The notes beneath the pieces are model-generated. The model saw only the letters and a list, made by a program, of their open reading frames with translations. It ran no database searches and was not told the origin of the DNA. A DNA stretch of 64,000 nt from Candidatus Dormiibacterota bacterium (lineage in GTDB: Bacteria > Chloroflexota > Dormibacteria > Aeolococcales > Aeolococcaceae): NCBI GenBank assembly GCA_003162415.1, contig PMOL01000003.1:20606-84605 (forward strand), given 5' to 3'. Below are positions 9,542 through 16,706 of the stretch, piece by piece. Every line of letters starts with the position of its first letter. The first letter of the stretch is position 1. The position numbers and the translations under genes were made by a program.

Positions 9542-10399
9542 TTGGGGTTGTCGGCACTCAAGGCCTATGCGTTGCTTGCAGTGGCGCTTTCCGGGTGCGC
9601 CTCGGGTGCACCTACGGCGACCGCTCACGGCACGACTCCTCATGGCACGACTCCTGGACCCTTAGTCTGTGTGCAACTCTCGCCGACACTCACGTGCTCT
9701 TACGTCGGCATCGGAAGATTCACAGTCGTCCACATAGGCAGGTTCACAGTTGGTTTCGATCCATCGGTGACACGCTCTGCCGATGCCTCTGGCGTCTCGC
9801 TCGTACGCGACGTGACTACGGATCTGACGCGCATTGCGGCGCTGCTCCCCGGGCCCTCCAGCGTGATCATCATTGAGCAGACGACAAATGTGACTCCGGA
9901 GACGGGTGAGCTCGGCTACACGGATCCGACGACCGGCCAAGTGTTGATCCAACTGGACCCTATCAGTCAGGTTCCATTCTCCGAGACGCTTGCCGTGTGG
10001 CTTCCGGAGGCGCTGGCCCACGAAATCCACCATAGCGTCCGCCGCCTCACCGGCCCTGGATTCGGCAACACCCTCGGTGCGTTTCTTGTGAGCGAGGGCA
10101 TGGCGAGTGCTTTCCGTCATCAGGCATTCCTCGGAACCGACGCCCCCTGGGACAACGCACTTACACCCGTCCAAGAGCACGCGCTCTGGAAGCAGGCTCA
10201 GCCTTTGCTGACCCAGGGTGGACTGCCAGTATATTCGGAGTGGTTTTACGGAGGGGATGGCGTTCCTAAGTGGGCCGGCTTCACCATCGGCTACCACATC
10301 GCCGAGAACTACATCCAACACCATCCCGGAACGAGCGCCGCATCGCTGGTCGACGCACCGGCCGCCACCATCCTGGCGGGCAGCACTTACGCTCCGTAG
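9542..10399 (+). CDS. lipoprotein with DUF2268-like zinc protease domain
   Basis: The frame contains a lipoprotein signal (LSALKAYALLAVALSGC, lipobox LSGC) followed by a Thr/Pro-rich linker and an extracytoplasmic domain of about 240 residues. The domain has a metalloprotease-type AHEIHH motif, a downstream VSEGMASAF with a likely third ligand Glu, and WAGFTIGYHIAENY. This combination recalls DUF2268 predicted Zn-dependent proteases. The start is unclear: TTG at 9542 or 9548 would give a signal peptide of normal length, but no Shine-Dalgarno is evident, and the frame is open leftward into an acetyltransferase-like remnant. The gene may be a natural fusion or rearranged. Confidence 0.6.
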   Translation: MGLSALKAYALLAVALSGCASGAPTATAHGTTPHGTTPGPLVCVQLSPTLTCSYVGIGRFTVVHIGRFTVGFDPSVTRSADASGVSLVRDVTTDLTRIAALLPGPSSVIIIEQTTNVTPETGELGYTDPTTGQVLIQLDPISQVPFSETLAVWLPEALAHEIHHSVRRLTGPGFGNTLGAFLVSEGMASAFRHQAFLGTDAPWDNALTPVQEHALWKQAQPLLTQGGLPVYSEWFYGGDGVPKWAGFTIGYHIAENYIQHHPGTSAASLVDAPAATILAGSTYAP

Positions 10400-10523
10400 G
10401 TGAGGATCGTTCTTGGTCAGGGTCATCCGCCAGCCTGCGCCAGCGAGTGGGCCGCCTTCCGCCCGCATTGCTCGCCTCGACCTCGGGTCCGAATGATACG
10501 TTCGTAGTGGTGAAGTGAAAGGC

Positions 10524-11021
10524 ATGGACGACGATAACCAGGACTTGCTTGAGCGAGCAATCGCGTGCGCTCTCGACGCGCATGCGGGTCAAGAGTATCC
10601 GTCGCCCGAGCCCGAACCGTACATTCTGCATCCCCTTCGCGTCATGTGCGCTGTAGACGGTGCCCACGCGCGGATGGCGGCCGTTCTCCACGACGTCATT
10701 GAGGACACCGAGGTCACCCTTGTTGACCTTCAAAGTGCGGGCTACCCACACGCAGTCATTCACGCGGTGGATTGCCTCACGCACCGCGAGGGCGAAACCT
10801 ACGCCGCGTACATTGAGCGAGTCGCGACAGACCCTATCGCAACGGTAGTGAAGATTGCCGATCTACGTGACAACCTTCGCAATAACAAGAGCCTGTCGCC
10901 GAGGTTGGACGTCGTAGAGAGAATTCAGCGCTACGAGCAGGCGCTGTCGCTTCTGGAGCCGAGACTCTCCTCGCCCGATGAGGCACGATCGCCCCGAGCG
11001 TCTCAGTTCGAGCGACGGTGA
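10524..11021 (+). CDS. HD-domain phosphohydrolase (SpoT/MESH1-like)
   Basis: A protein of about 165 aa. Motifs are AIACALDAHAGQ, YILHPLRVM, AAVLHDVIEDT (the HD pair), the Glu-Asp that follows, and VVKIADLRDNL. This is the arrangement of the hydrolase half of RelA/SpoT and of stand-alone MESH1-type enzymes, which act on (p)ppGpp or other nucleotides. No synthetase domain is present. ATG 10524 is preferred over GTG 10515. The stop overlaps the next start as GTGA, coupling it to the broken histidine phosphatase gene. Confidence 0.85.
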   Translation: MDDDNQDLLERAIACALDAHAGQEYPSPEPEPYILHPLRVMCAVDGAHARMAAVLHDVIEDTEVTLVDLQSAGYPHAVIHAVDCLTHREGETYAAYIERVATDPIATVVKIADLRDNLRNNKSLSPRLDVVERIQRYEQALSLLEPRLSSPDEARSPRASQFERR

Positions 11022-11655
11022 ACGGCCCGGCGCAACCGGCGTCCGCGTGTACGGTAGGTCGCGCCCCGGTGGCGGTCATTCATCTGGTTCGGCATGGGAG
11101 GCCTTTGCAGAATACGAACATAGCCGCGAACCGTTGGACTTTGGACCCGAACGGTCACGGCGAGATCGCGGCTCTACGCGAATCCGGCACGCTGCCAGCC
11201 ACGGGCTCGTGGTTCTCGTCGCCGGAGCCCAAGGCGTTGGAAACGACGCGAAGGCTAACGGCTGCACCAGTCACGGTTGTCTCGGGCCTCTCGGAGATGG
11301 CGCGGCCCGCCGGTTGATACGAGGACTTCGAATCCCTCGTTGCGCAGGCTCTCGCCACACCTGATCGTCCAGCTGCGCCGGGTTGGGAAACCGCCGCGTC
11401 TACTCTCCGCCGCATTGCCCGCGCTTTTGATCGAATCGCAACAACGCATGAAGGAGAATTGCTGATACTTGCCGGCCACGGGACGGCCTGGACTCTCTTG
11501 GTCTCAGCCCTCACCGGTGCAGCGCCCGACGTGATGGCGTGGAAGCATCTCCTGTTCCCGGATCACCTCATGATCGCCGACGGCAAGGTGGTAAGCGCCT
11601 GGGGAGCCTGGGTCAAAAGCTCAGCCCACCCCTACCTGCGGGGCAGTCGAAAATG
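11018..11655 (+). pseudogene. histidine phosphatase gene with an in-frame TGA
   Basis: The N-terminal part has the phosphatase motif HLVRHGRP and WFSSPEPKALETTRRL. The frame stops at TGA 11315-11317, after GLSEMARPAG. The same frame then continues without any shift as YEDFESLVAQAL and LLILAGHGTAWTLLVSALTG, which is the C-terminal half with the second catalytic His (AGHG). A Trp is expected after PAG, so TGG to TGA is the likely change. The C-terminal frame runs on to 12028, so the original stop may also be lost; the right boundary given is approximate. It is coupled to the HD hydrolase by a GTGA overlap. Confidence 0.8.
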
Positions 11656-11958
11656 CCGGAACGGGTCAACCCAGGGCGATCGGATCGAACGCTTGCCACT
11701 GAGAGCGCCTGGATGCGCTCAGCACGGCCCGCTCACGCCGTCGCCCGCCACGACCGGCGGCTGCTTGACTCCCGGCGAGTCGCTCGCGGGCCGACCTCCT
11801 CGCCGCCAACGAGGCGATGCACTGGCTCGAACATCTCGATCTTTAGTGAGTTTCCGTGCCCGGCGCTCTCGCCGAGCTAAAACGTGTTCAACCCACCAAA
11901 TGGTACGCGATAAACACGTACCTAAAGGTCAAGGCAACACCTATGCGAGAGTCGTCAT
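11656..11958. other. gap with no recognised gene
   Basis: About 300 bases between the broken phosphatase gene and the HAD gene. A short plus-strand frame ending at about 11870 reads ADLLAANEAMHWLEHLDL before a stop and may be the tail of a lost gene, but nothing is identifiable. Confidence 0.4.
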
Positions 11959-12621
11959 ATGGACGACGCAGATAGCGGCGGCGACGCCGGGTCGGCCCGA
12001 GCACTGCTCTTCGATCTTGGCGGGGTAGTTCTCGAGATTGACTTCGACCGGGTGTTCCTCAGCTGGGGTGCTCGCGCGTCCTGTGACCCTCAGGTAATTC
12101 GTCGACGATTCAAGTTCGACAAAGCATACGAGCAGCACGAGCGAGGCGAGCTTGACGCGGCGGGTTACTTCGCGTCCTTACGCCGCAGCTTGCGGCTCGA
12201 TCTCTCTGACGAAGATTTCATCGCTGGCTGGGGAGATCTCTACGTCCGCCCCCTGCCTGGAGTGGGAGCGGCGTTGGCCGCGGCAAGTGAACGTCTACCG
12301 CTGTACGCATTTACCAATTCGAACCCGACCCACCAGGATGTATGGGCCACGCGCTACGCACTTGAGCTATCGGTCTTCCGCTCGATCTTCGTCTCGTCGG
12401 AACTTGGCCTTCGCAAGCCTGACCCCTATGCGTTCAGAGAAGTAGCCCAACGCGCAGGGTTCCCGACTTCAGCATTCATCTTCTTTGATGACACTCTCGA
12501 GAATGTCATGGGCGCGCGAACGGCAGGGATGCAGGCGGTCCACGTTCAGTCGACCGATGACGTCCGTATCGCACTCCACGAGCTGACCTGTTCGTCCAAC
12601 AGCGAGAAGGCCCCCTTGTGA
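11959..12621 (+). CDS. HAD-superfamily hydrolase, subfamily IA
   Basis: A 220-aa phosphatase-like protein. Motif I is LLFDLGGVVLEID (nucleophile Asp), the alpha-helical C1 cap follows, motif II is AFTNSN, motif III is the Lys in GLRKPDPYAF, and motif IV is FIFFDDTLENVMGA. The Gly-Gly-Val after motif I and the overall length match the YihX/epoxide-hydrolase-like IA group. All catalytic residues are present. It is the last intact gene of the acquired patch before the tRNA-Pro footprint. Confidence 0.9.
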   Translation: MDDADSGGDAGSARALLFDLGGVVLEIDFDRVFLSWGARASCDPQVIRRRFKFDKAYEQHERGELDAAGYFASLRRSLRLDLSDEDFIAGWGDLYVRPLPGVGAALAAASERLPLYAFTNSNPTHQDVWATRYALELSVFRSIFVSSELGLRKPDPYAFREVAQRAGFPTSAFIFFDDTLENVMGARTAGMQAVHVQSTDDVRIALHELTCSSNSEKAPL

Positions 12622-12693
12622 CGCCGAACTAAGCAGCTTCGTCCCCCGATACCATGGCGAGCATGACTGAATCGGCTATCAAATTGGGCGTCC

Positions 12694-12741
12694 GTCGGGG
12701 AGACAGGACTCGAACCTGCGACCCCTGGTCCCCCAGATTAG
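12694..12741 (-). other. 3' half of a tRNA-Pro gene (attachment-site footprint)
   Basis: Read on the reverse strand, this stretch runs from a GGGGACCAGG anticodon-stem segment through GGTCGC and a T-arm GCAGG-TTCGAGT-CCTGT to the acceptor strand CTCCCCG, discriminator A, then C. The C1-G72 type acceptor end is characteristic of bacterial tRNA-Pro. The 5' half (D-arm and acceptor 5' strand CGGGGAG) is absent on the adjoining side. A duplicated 3' tRNA end is the usual scar of integration by a tyrosine recombinase. Confidence 0.75.
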
Positions 12742-13200
12742 TCCTCATTTCCCGATGAGTGCTGAGTTCGATTTAGAGTGGTTTTGTGGGGAATTGGTTG
12801 GAATGACGACTAGAGCGCGTGTGATGGAATCCACTGGAATCGCCGAGAATCCCTCAGCGCTCTTCGACAGAGAACATCGCTTATTCCCTTGAGCATCCAG
12901 CTTTCCCAGGGCCGATCACGGCTTAGCAATCGTGTCCGTCAAAGCGGAGCGGGCCCACCCTGCCTCCAGTGATGCTCACTGCCTTGGCATGGTTCGCGGC
13001 CGTGAGGCGCTTCGAGGTGCCTCGCGCTCCAGCAGCGACGACGAGCATTGCACGGCGGTTATACCCCCAGGCACCCAACCGAATCCTGTGTCCTTGTTCC
13101 GAAACAGTAGCGGGAGAGTGACGGGGTTCCATGTGCGTGAAAGCGTGTGCTCCCGTCACCACTGAACGTGGCGGCGGAACCCGCCAGATGGAGAAAGAAC
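12742..13200. other. gap with no recognised gene
   Basis: About 460 bases right of the tRNA-Pro footprint. Short frames exist on both strands, but none has a good start, ribosome site or family resemblance. Base composition drops in the first 150 bases, which would fit the end of a foreign element. Confidence 0.4.
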
Positions 13201-13347
13201 GTGACACGTACGACGACAATCCGGATCGGCGTCGCAGCAGTGGTGCTGGTGGCGCTGGCCCTTGTGTTGGTGTTGGCGCTACACGTTGGTGGCCTTGGCC
13301 AGCAGTGCGCAACGTCGGTGGACGGCACAGCGACGGTGTGCCAGTAA
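13201..13347 (+). CDS. small single-pass membrane peptide (48 aa)
   Basis: Starts at GTG preceded by GGAGAAAGAAC, a good Shine-Dalgarno at 6-8 nt. The peptide is a short basic N-terminus, one strongly hydrophobic helix rich in Val/Leu/Ala at about residues 9-31, and a short outer tail with two Cys residues (QQCATSV and TVCQ). This could be an anchored secreted peptide. No family is recognised. It lies just upstream of the zinc-ribbon/SHOCT gene, with a 43-bp gap. Confidence 0.5.
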   Translation: MTRTTTIRIGVAAVVLVALALVLVLALHVGGLGQQCATSVDGTATVCQ

Positions 13348-13390
13348 TGCGAGCCATGGGTGGGAGTGGCTAGGGATTAGCATTCCCGCC

Positions 13391-14293
13391 ATGGAAGACG
13401 CAGGGTTTGGGCACCCGCCCGATACGCCGTCGGGGGGTCCGCCCCCTACTGAAGCCTTAGCTTCAGTCGTGCTTGGCTGCCCGAAGTGCAAAGTGGTCAG
13501 CCATGTAGCGCCTGATGCGACGAACTGGCAGTGTGTTTGCGGAGCGCGATACGACCTCGCCTTATGCCCAAAGTGCGCCAGGGGAGTGCACTTCCCGGAC
13601 AGCCTGAGGGGCCGGAAGCTGAAATGCCCCTTCTGCAAAGGCACCTTCAGGAACCCCGCGGCGATGAAAGCTGAGGACATGGCCGTGGACCTGCGACGCC
13701 ACGGTGTGCGAGCCGACCAAGCTCCCGACCCCGACACGCGAATCATGACGGACCTCAGCTTGGTGGACGCCGGAGGCTCGGCGATCGTGAAGGGTTCCAT
13801 CTGCACTGTCGCCTGTTACGCGGACGGCATCGCCGTCATGCCTGCGAGCATGTTGCAGGGAGAGGAGTTCTGGCCATATGCCAAAGTCACTTCACTAGAA
13901 GTTGGTGGCCCTGGAGCCATTCGACGGAATGCAGGCATGTGGGGCTTTGGCATCGGTGGAATCGCCGCGGCCACGGCAATCAACCGTCTTACGACCAAGA
14001 CGACAATCAATACACTTGTTCATCTAACGACTCACACTACTGAGTACGTATTCCTCAGCCACAAGTACGGCGTACAGCCTCTTCAGACATCGCTCACTCC
14101 TGTGTTCACGCGAATGAGGCTAGCCTCCACCGCTTCACCGTCTCAGGCACCCCAGTCCGTGCCCCCCGGCGCACCAGCCCTACCCGGGACGGCCTCGATC
14201 GCAGACGAGCTTGCAAAGCTTGCTCACCTCCGCGACAGCGGCGTGTTGTCGGATGAGGAGTTTCAATCGGCGAAGGCGCGCCTCCTGGGGTGA
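13391..14293 (+). CDS. zinc-ribbon protein with C-terminal SHOCT domain
   Basis: A 300-aa protein. The N-terminal third has zinc-ribbon pairs: CPKCKV, CVCGARYD, CPKCARGV and CPFCKG (about residues 30-80). The middle part (about 110-250) is PH-like or beta-rich, with a glycine-rich hydrophobic stretch MWGFGIGGIAAATAI. The C-terminus (about 268-300) is a SHOCT module, IADELAKLAHLRDSGVLSDEEF followed by AKARLLG. SHOCT domains are short oligomerisation helices found in many actinobacterial proteins. The function is unknown; a membrane-associated sensor is possible. ATG 13391 is the first start before the cysteine region. Confidence 0.75.
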   Translation: MEDAGFGHPPDTPSGGPPPTEALASVVLGCPKCKVVSHVAPDATNWQCVCGARYDLALCPKCARGVHFPDSLRGRKLKCPFCKGTFRNPAAMKAEDMAVDLRRHGVRADQAPDPDTRIMTDLSLVDAGGSAIVKGSICTVACYADGIAVMPASMLQGEEFWPYAKVTSLEVGGPGAIRRNAGMWGFGIGGIAAATAINRLTTKTTINTLVHLTTHTTEYVFLSHKYGVQPLQTSLTPVFTRMRLASTASPSQAPQSVPPGAPALPGTASIADELAKLAHLRDSGVLSDEEFQSAKARLLG

Positions 14294-14428
14294 AGCGTGG
14301 CAACCGACTAAAACGGGTCCACCCCTAGTGAATCGGCCCACCAAGGACCAATCGGCCCTTGAAGGCTCTACAAGCCCTGCGAATGCAGGACAGCCCTAAC
14401 GGGTTGAGGTCTACCACTTGGTGCCGCC

Positions 14429-14950
14429 ATGGGCCGTCTAATCCTGCCGCAACTCTGCAGCGAGGCTCTGCGACGAACACCCCGCAACGGTGACCTAATC
14501 TGGCCTGGGCCGGGTGGCAGCCCGTGGTCAGCATCGTCGTTCAATACTGCATGGAAGTCGTTCCGTAAGCGCAATGGCATTCGGACCGTCACGTATCACG
14601 CGCTACGTCATACCGCCGCGACGTTGGCACTTCAGGCGGGCCAACCGCCCCACGTGGTTGCGTTCATGCTCGGCCATGCCAACGTAGCGACGACCCTGAG
14701 CCTCTACACCCACGTGACGCCGGTCGCAATGGAAGCCCTAGCGGATGCGATCGATGCCGGATACGGGCCGCGTCTACGGGTGCTCGAAGGGAGCCGAAAT
14801 GGCCACGAATTGGCCAGCCCAAGCGAAAGCGCAGCGATACCAACGGAAATCGAGTGCCGAGAAAGGGAATCGAACCCTCCTAGGCTCCCTCAAAACGATC
14901 GGAAGAAGCGCCGTCTGAACTCGAGGGAGCGGCCAGGAAGCGCCACGTAA
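14429..14950 (+). pseudogene. C-terminal remnant of a tyrosine recombinase (integrase)
   Basis: The frame encodes the second half of a tyrosine recombinase catalytic domain: TYHALRHTAATLALQAG (His-x-x-Arg box), then VVAFMLGHANVATTLSLYTHV with the GH His and catalytic Tyr. The N-terminal SAM-like domain and the first catalytic Arg are missing; the DNA just upstream (14330-14428) shows only short out-of-frame traces. The frame then runs on into a tRNA-like end and repeat copy 2. It marks an older integration event at this site. Confidence 0.8.
14854..14883 (-). other. tRNA 3'-end-like sequence (T-arm plus acceptor)
   Basis: On the reverse strand this reads GAGGG-TTCGATT-CCCTT followed by TCTCGGC, A and C: a 5-bp T-stem with a normal 7-nt loop and a 7-nt acceptor strand. 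The tRNA identity is unclear; the GCCGAGA-type acceptor would suit tRNA-Leu. It lies at the distal end of the integrase remnant and touches repeat copy 2, where attP core sequences normally sit. Confidence 0.5.
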
Positions 14951-14999
14951 CGCCGTAGTTGGCCAGAGATATTGGCCCAGTATTGGCCCAGCACCTCCA
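14871..14999. repeat. 129-bp direct repeat, copy 2
   Basis: Ungapped partner of 7994-8122, in the same orientation, with about 11 mismatches. The tandem ATTGGCCCAGT/ATTGGCCCA is at 14971-14990. This copy adjoins an integrase remnant and a tRNA-like end, whereas copy 1 lacks the tRNA-like part. The two copies bracket 6.7 kb of accessory genes. Confidence 0.75.
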
Positions 15000-15072
15000 G
15001 CGACCGAGGCACCCTGCGTCTGCCCTTGCGGACAGACGTAGGGATCTGGCGCGTGACAGGATCCGCGACACC

Positions 15073-15255
15073 TTGATCCTTTGCCCTCACTGCGGCACCG
15101 ATCGGCTCATTCCTCTGCACTTTCCGATCTGTCGACTCGAGGAGAGTGCGGAAGCCATGATCCGCCCGGCGGCCAAGTGTTCGGGATGCGGTCAGCGGAC
15201 CTTCGCTCACGTCGTTATCCATCGGCAAGAGCCCATCGAGCCGACTCCACTCTGA
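15073..15255 (+). CDS. small zinc-ribbon protein, paralogue A
   Basis: About 60 aa from TTG 15073 (the frame is open further left). It reads LCPHCGTDRLIPL, then AAKCSGCGQRTFAHVVIHR. It is clearly related to the protein at 15518-15718, which has CPECGTDRLIPL and IAKCGGCGARIY. Two CxxC pairs form a likely structural zinc site. No function is known. The start was chosen by analogy with the paralogue. Confidence 0.5.
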   Translation: MILCPHCGTDRLIPLHFPICRLEESAEAMIRPAAKCSGCGQRTFAHVVIHRQEPIEPTPL

Positions 15256-15309
15256 CGCTGCGTCTCGCAGCGTGCAGACGCCAGATCCGCCGGCACCTAG
15301 CGTGGCGCC

Positions 15310-15510
15310 ATGGCTACGCTGCCCGCCTTCTACACGTGCATCGCGTCGCCACGGTACGGCACCTTCGCCGTCGACGTGTACCACGAGCGCAGCGAGTGCC
15401 AGCGTGGCTTGAGAATCCTCCAAGACCGCACCGAAGTGTTCGGCACGGGCGGACGGCGACTCTGCACCGAGTGCCGCAAATTCGGGCATCAGCGGGAGGT
15501 GACATCATGA
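15310..15510 (+). CDS. small Cys-containing protein, unknown
   Basis: A 66-aa frame from ATG. It has single cysteines at YTCIAS and SECQRG and a CxxC in RLCTECRKFGH, so a zinc-binding fold is possible. It lies between the two zinc-ribbon paralogues, 7 bp before the second, consistent with a mini-operon. Family unknown. Confidence 0.4.
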   Translation: MATLPAFYTCIASPRYGTFAVDVYHERSECQRGLRILQDRTEVFGTGGRRLCTECRKFGHQREVTS

Positions 15511-15517
15511 GGCGGTC

Positions 15518-15718
15518 ATGGCGCGATGCCCTGAGTGTGGAACCGACCGTCTCATCCCCCTGACGTTCCAAGCCGCGCGGGTTACTGCGGGCGACCTGGA
15601 GAGGCCCGAGGTGGTGATCATGCGGCCCATCGCCAAGTGCGGCGGGTGCGGAGCGCGGATCTACCCGGACAGGATCACGCACCGTGACGATCCGCGCGAG
15701 ACGTGGCGCCCCAAATAA
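15518..15718 (+). CDS. small zinc-ribbon protein, paralogue B
   Basis: A 66-aa frame from ATG. Its motifs CPECGTDRLIPL and AKCGGCGARIYPDRITHR mirror those at 15073-15255, indicating a local duplication with a third gene caught between. Two CxxC pairs would bind one zinc. The start has AGGCGG just upstream. Function unknown. Confidence 0.55.
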   Translation: MARCPECGTDRLIPLTFQAARVTAGDLERPEVVIMRPIAKCGGCGARIYPDRITHRDDPRETWRPK

Positions 15719-16231
15719 AGTCCGGACAATCGGCCTATGCTGGTGACCGGGCCGGGCAAAAGGCCAAAACATCCCTCTTAGCCCCGGAGTGACGACCTCC
15801 CGATGGCCGTCCGCAGGGCTATGGCCCGGCCCTCTTTCAAACCGACTCGCCCCTGCGCCCGCCCATACACGAGGCAGCCGGCTCCACGTGCTCAGGCCAG
15901 AGCTCTCGGGAACCCTCGCGTGGATGAGACGCGGCGCGCTGGAGCCGGTCGGTTGTGGCGCCCACGTTACCTCCGGTCGCACTCGGACACTTCATGACAG
16001 ATCGTTATCTGACGTTCAATCCCCGATAAAGCTCGTCGCTCCCGCGAACGGGGCTGGCGGCGCGATCCGTGCCGCGCCCTCCGCGCCGTTAGGTAGCGGC
16101 GAATGCGGGTCGGCGCGGGGGCATCTGGATGCCGCCGACAGTAGGAGTTTGTACGGCGACCAGTAGCCCGTATGCGCTCCGAACAGGCGTTCGCTATACT
16201 GCCACGCATCTCCATTCTGTGAGGGGTCTCG
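15719..16231. other. gap with no recognised gene
   Basis: About 510 bases. Frames on either strand are short and lack credible starts. A TATACT at about 16194 followed by a strong GAGGGG ribosome site may belong to the next small gene; no -35 box at good spacing is evident. Confidence 0.4.
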
Positions 16232-16447
16232 TTGCTTGAAGCCGAATCCGTCGATCGCGACCGGTCCGCGCTCGTCGACTGCCGTGCGAGGGTCGCGGAC
16301 ACTCACGCCCGGTTGGCTCTTCTTGACGAGGTTGTCTCCAGGGCGGAGCCTCCGGCGCCATATGCGCTAGGAGTCCATAGGGCGCGGGCTCTATTGGAGG
16401 CCGCGCTCGCTGACCTCGACAACGCCCGTAGTACCATCGGGCCGTAG
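16232..16447 (+). CDS. short helical protein, unknown
   Basis: A 71-aa frame from TTG, preceded at 6 nt by GTGAGGGG, a strong Shine-Dalgarno. The sequence is Ala/Leu/Arg/Asp-rich with regular spacing (DCRARVADTHARLALLDEVV; RARALLEAALADLDNA), typical of a helical hairpin or coiled coil. No family is recognised. It lies 260 bp ahead of the PHP-SMC ATPase and could be regulatory or a small partner, but this is speculative. Confidence 0.45.
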   Translation: MLEAESVDRDRSALVDCRARVADTHARLALLDEVVSRAEPPAPYALGVHRARALLEAALADLDNARSTIGP

Positions 16448-16706
16448 GTCGGTGATCGAGCGCCGAGCTCAAGGGTGAAAGGGTCGAGCCCTGATCTCGC
16501 GGATCTGGACCCAAGAGTCCGCCGACCTCCTTCACTTCGACATGAGCCGCCTTTTTACAAACCGAATTTGTCGGCGCGATTGTCGTGGCAAACGAAGCGT
16601 CCAAATCGCCACACTCGGCAGGCTGACCAGTTCGACCAGGTCCGCGGCGGGTGCTATTGAACCCGAGCCGGCGAACGCGCAAGCGGGCCGGTGAGGAGAC
16701 CATCGC

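Noticed and set aside
11315..11317. Possible selenocysteine or Trp recoding of TGA in the histidine phosphatase
   Set aside because: No SECIS-like hairpin was evident, and TGA is used as a normal stop throughout the window, including at the BREX overlaps.
14890..15489. Reverse-strand open frame of 199 codons across repeat copy 2
   Set aside because: Covers the zinc-ribbon genes and repeat in antisense; no motif, and its end lies in the repeat.
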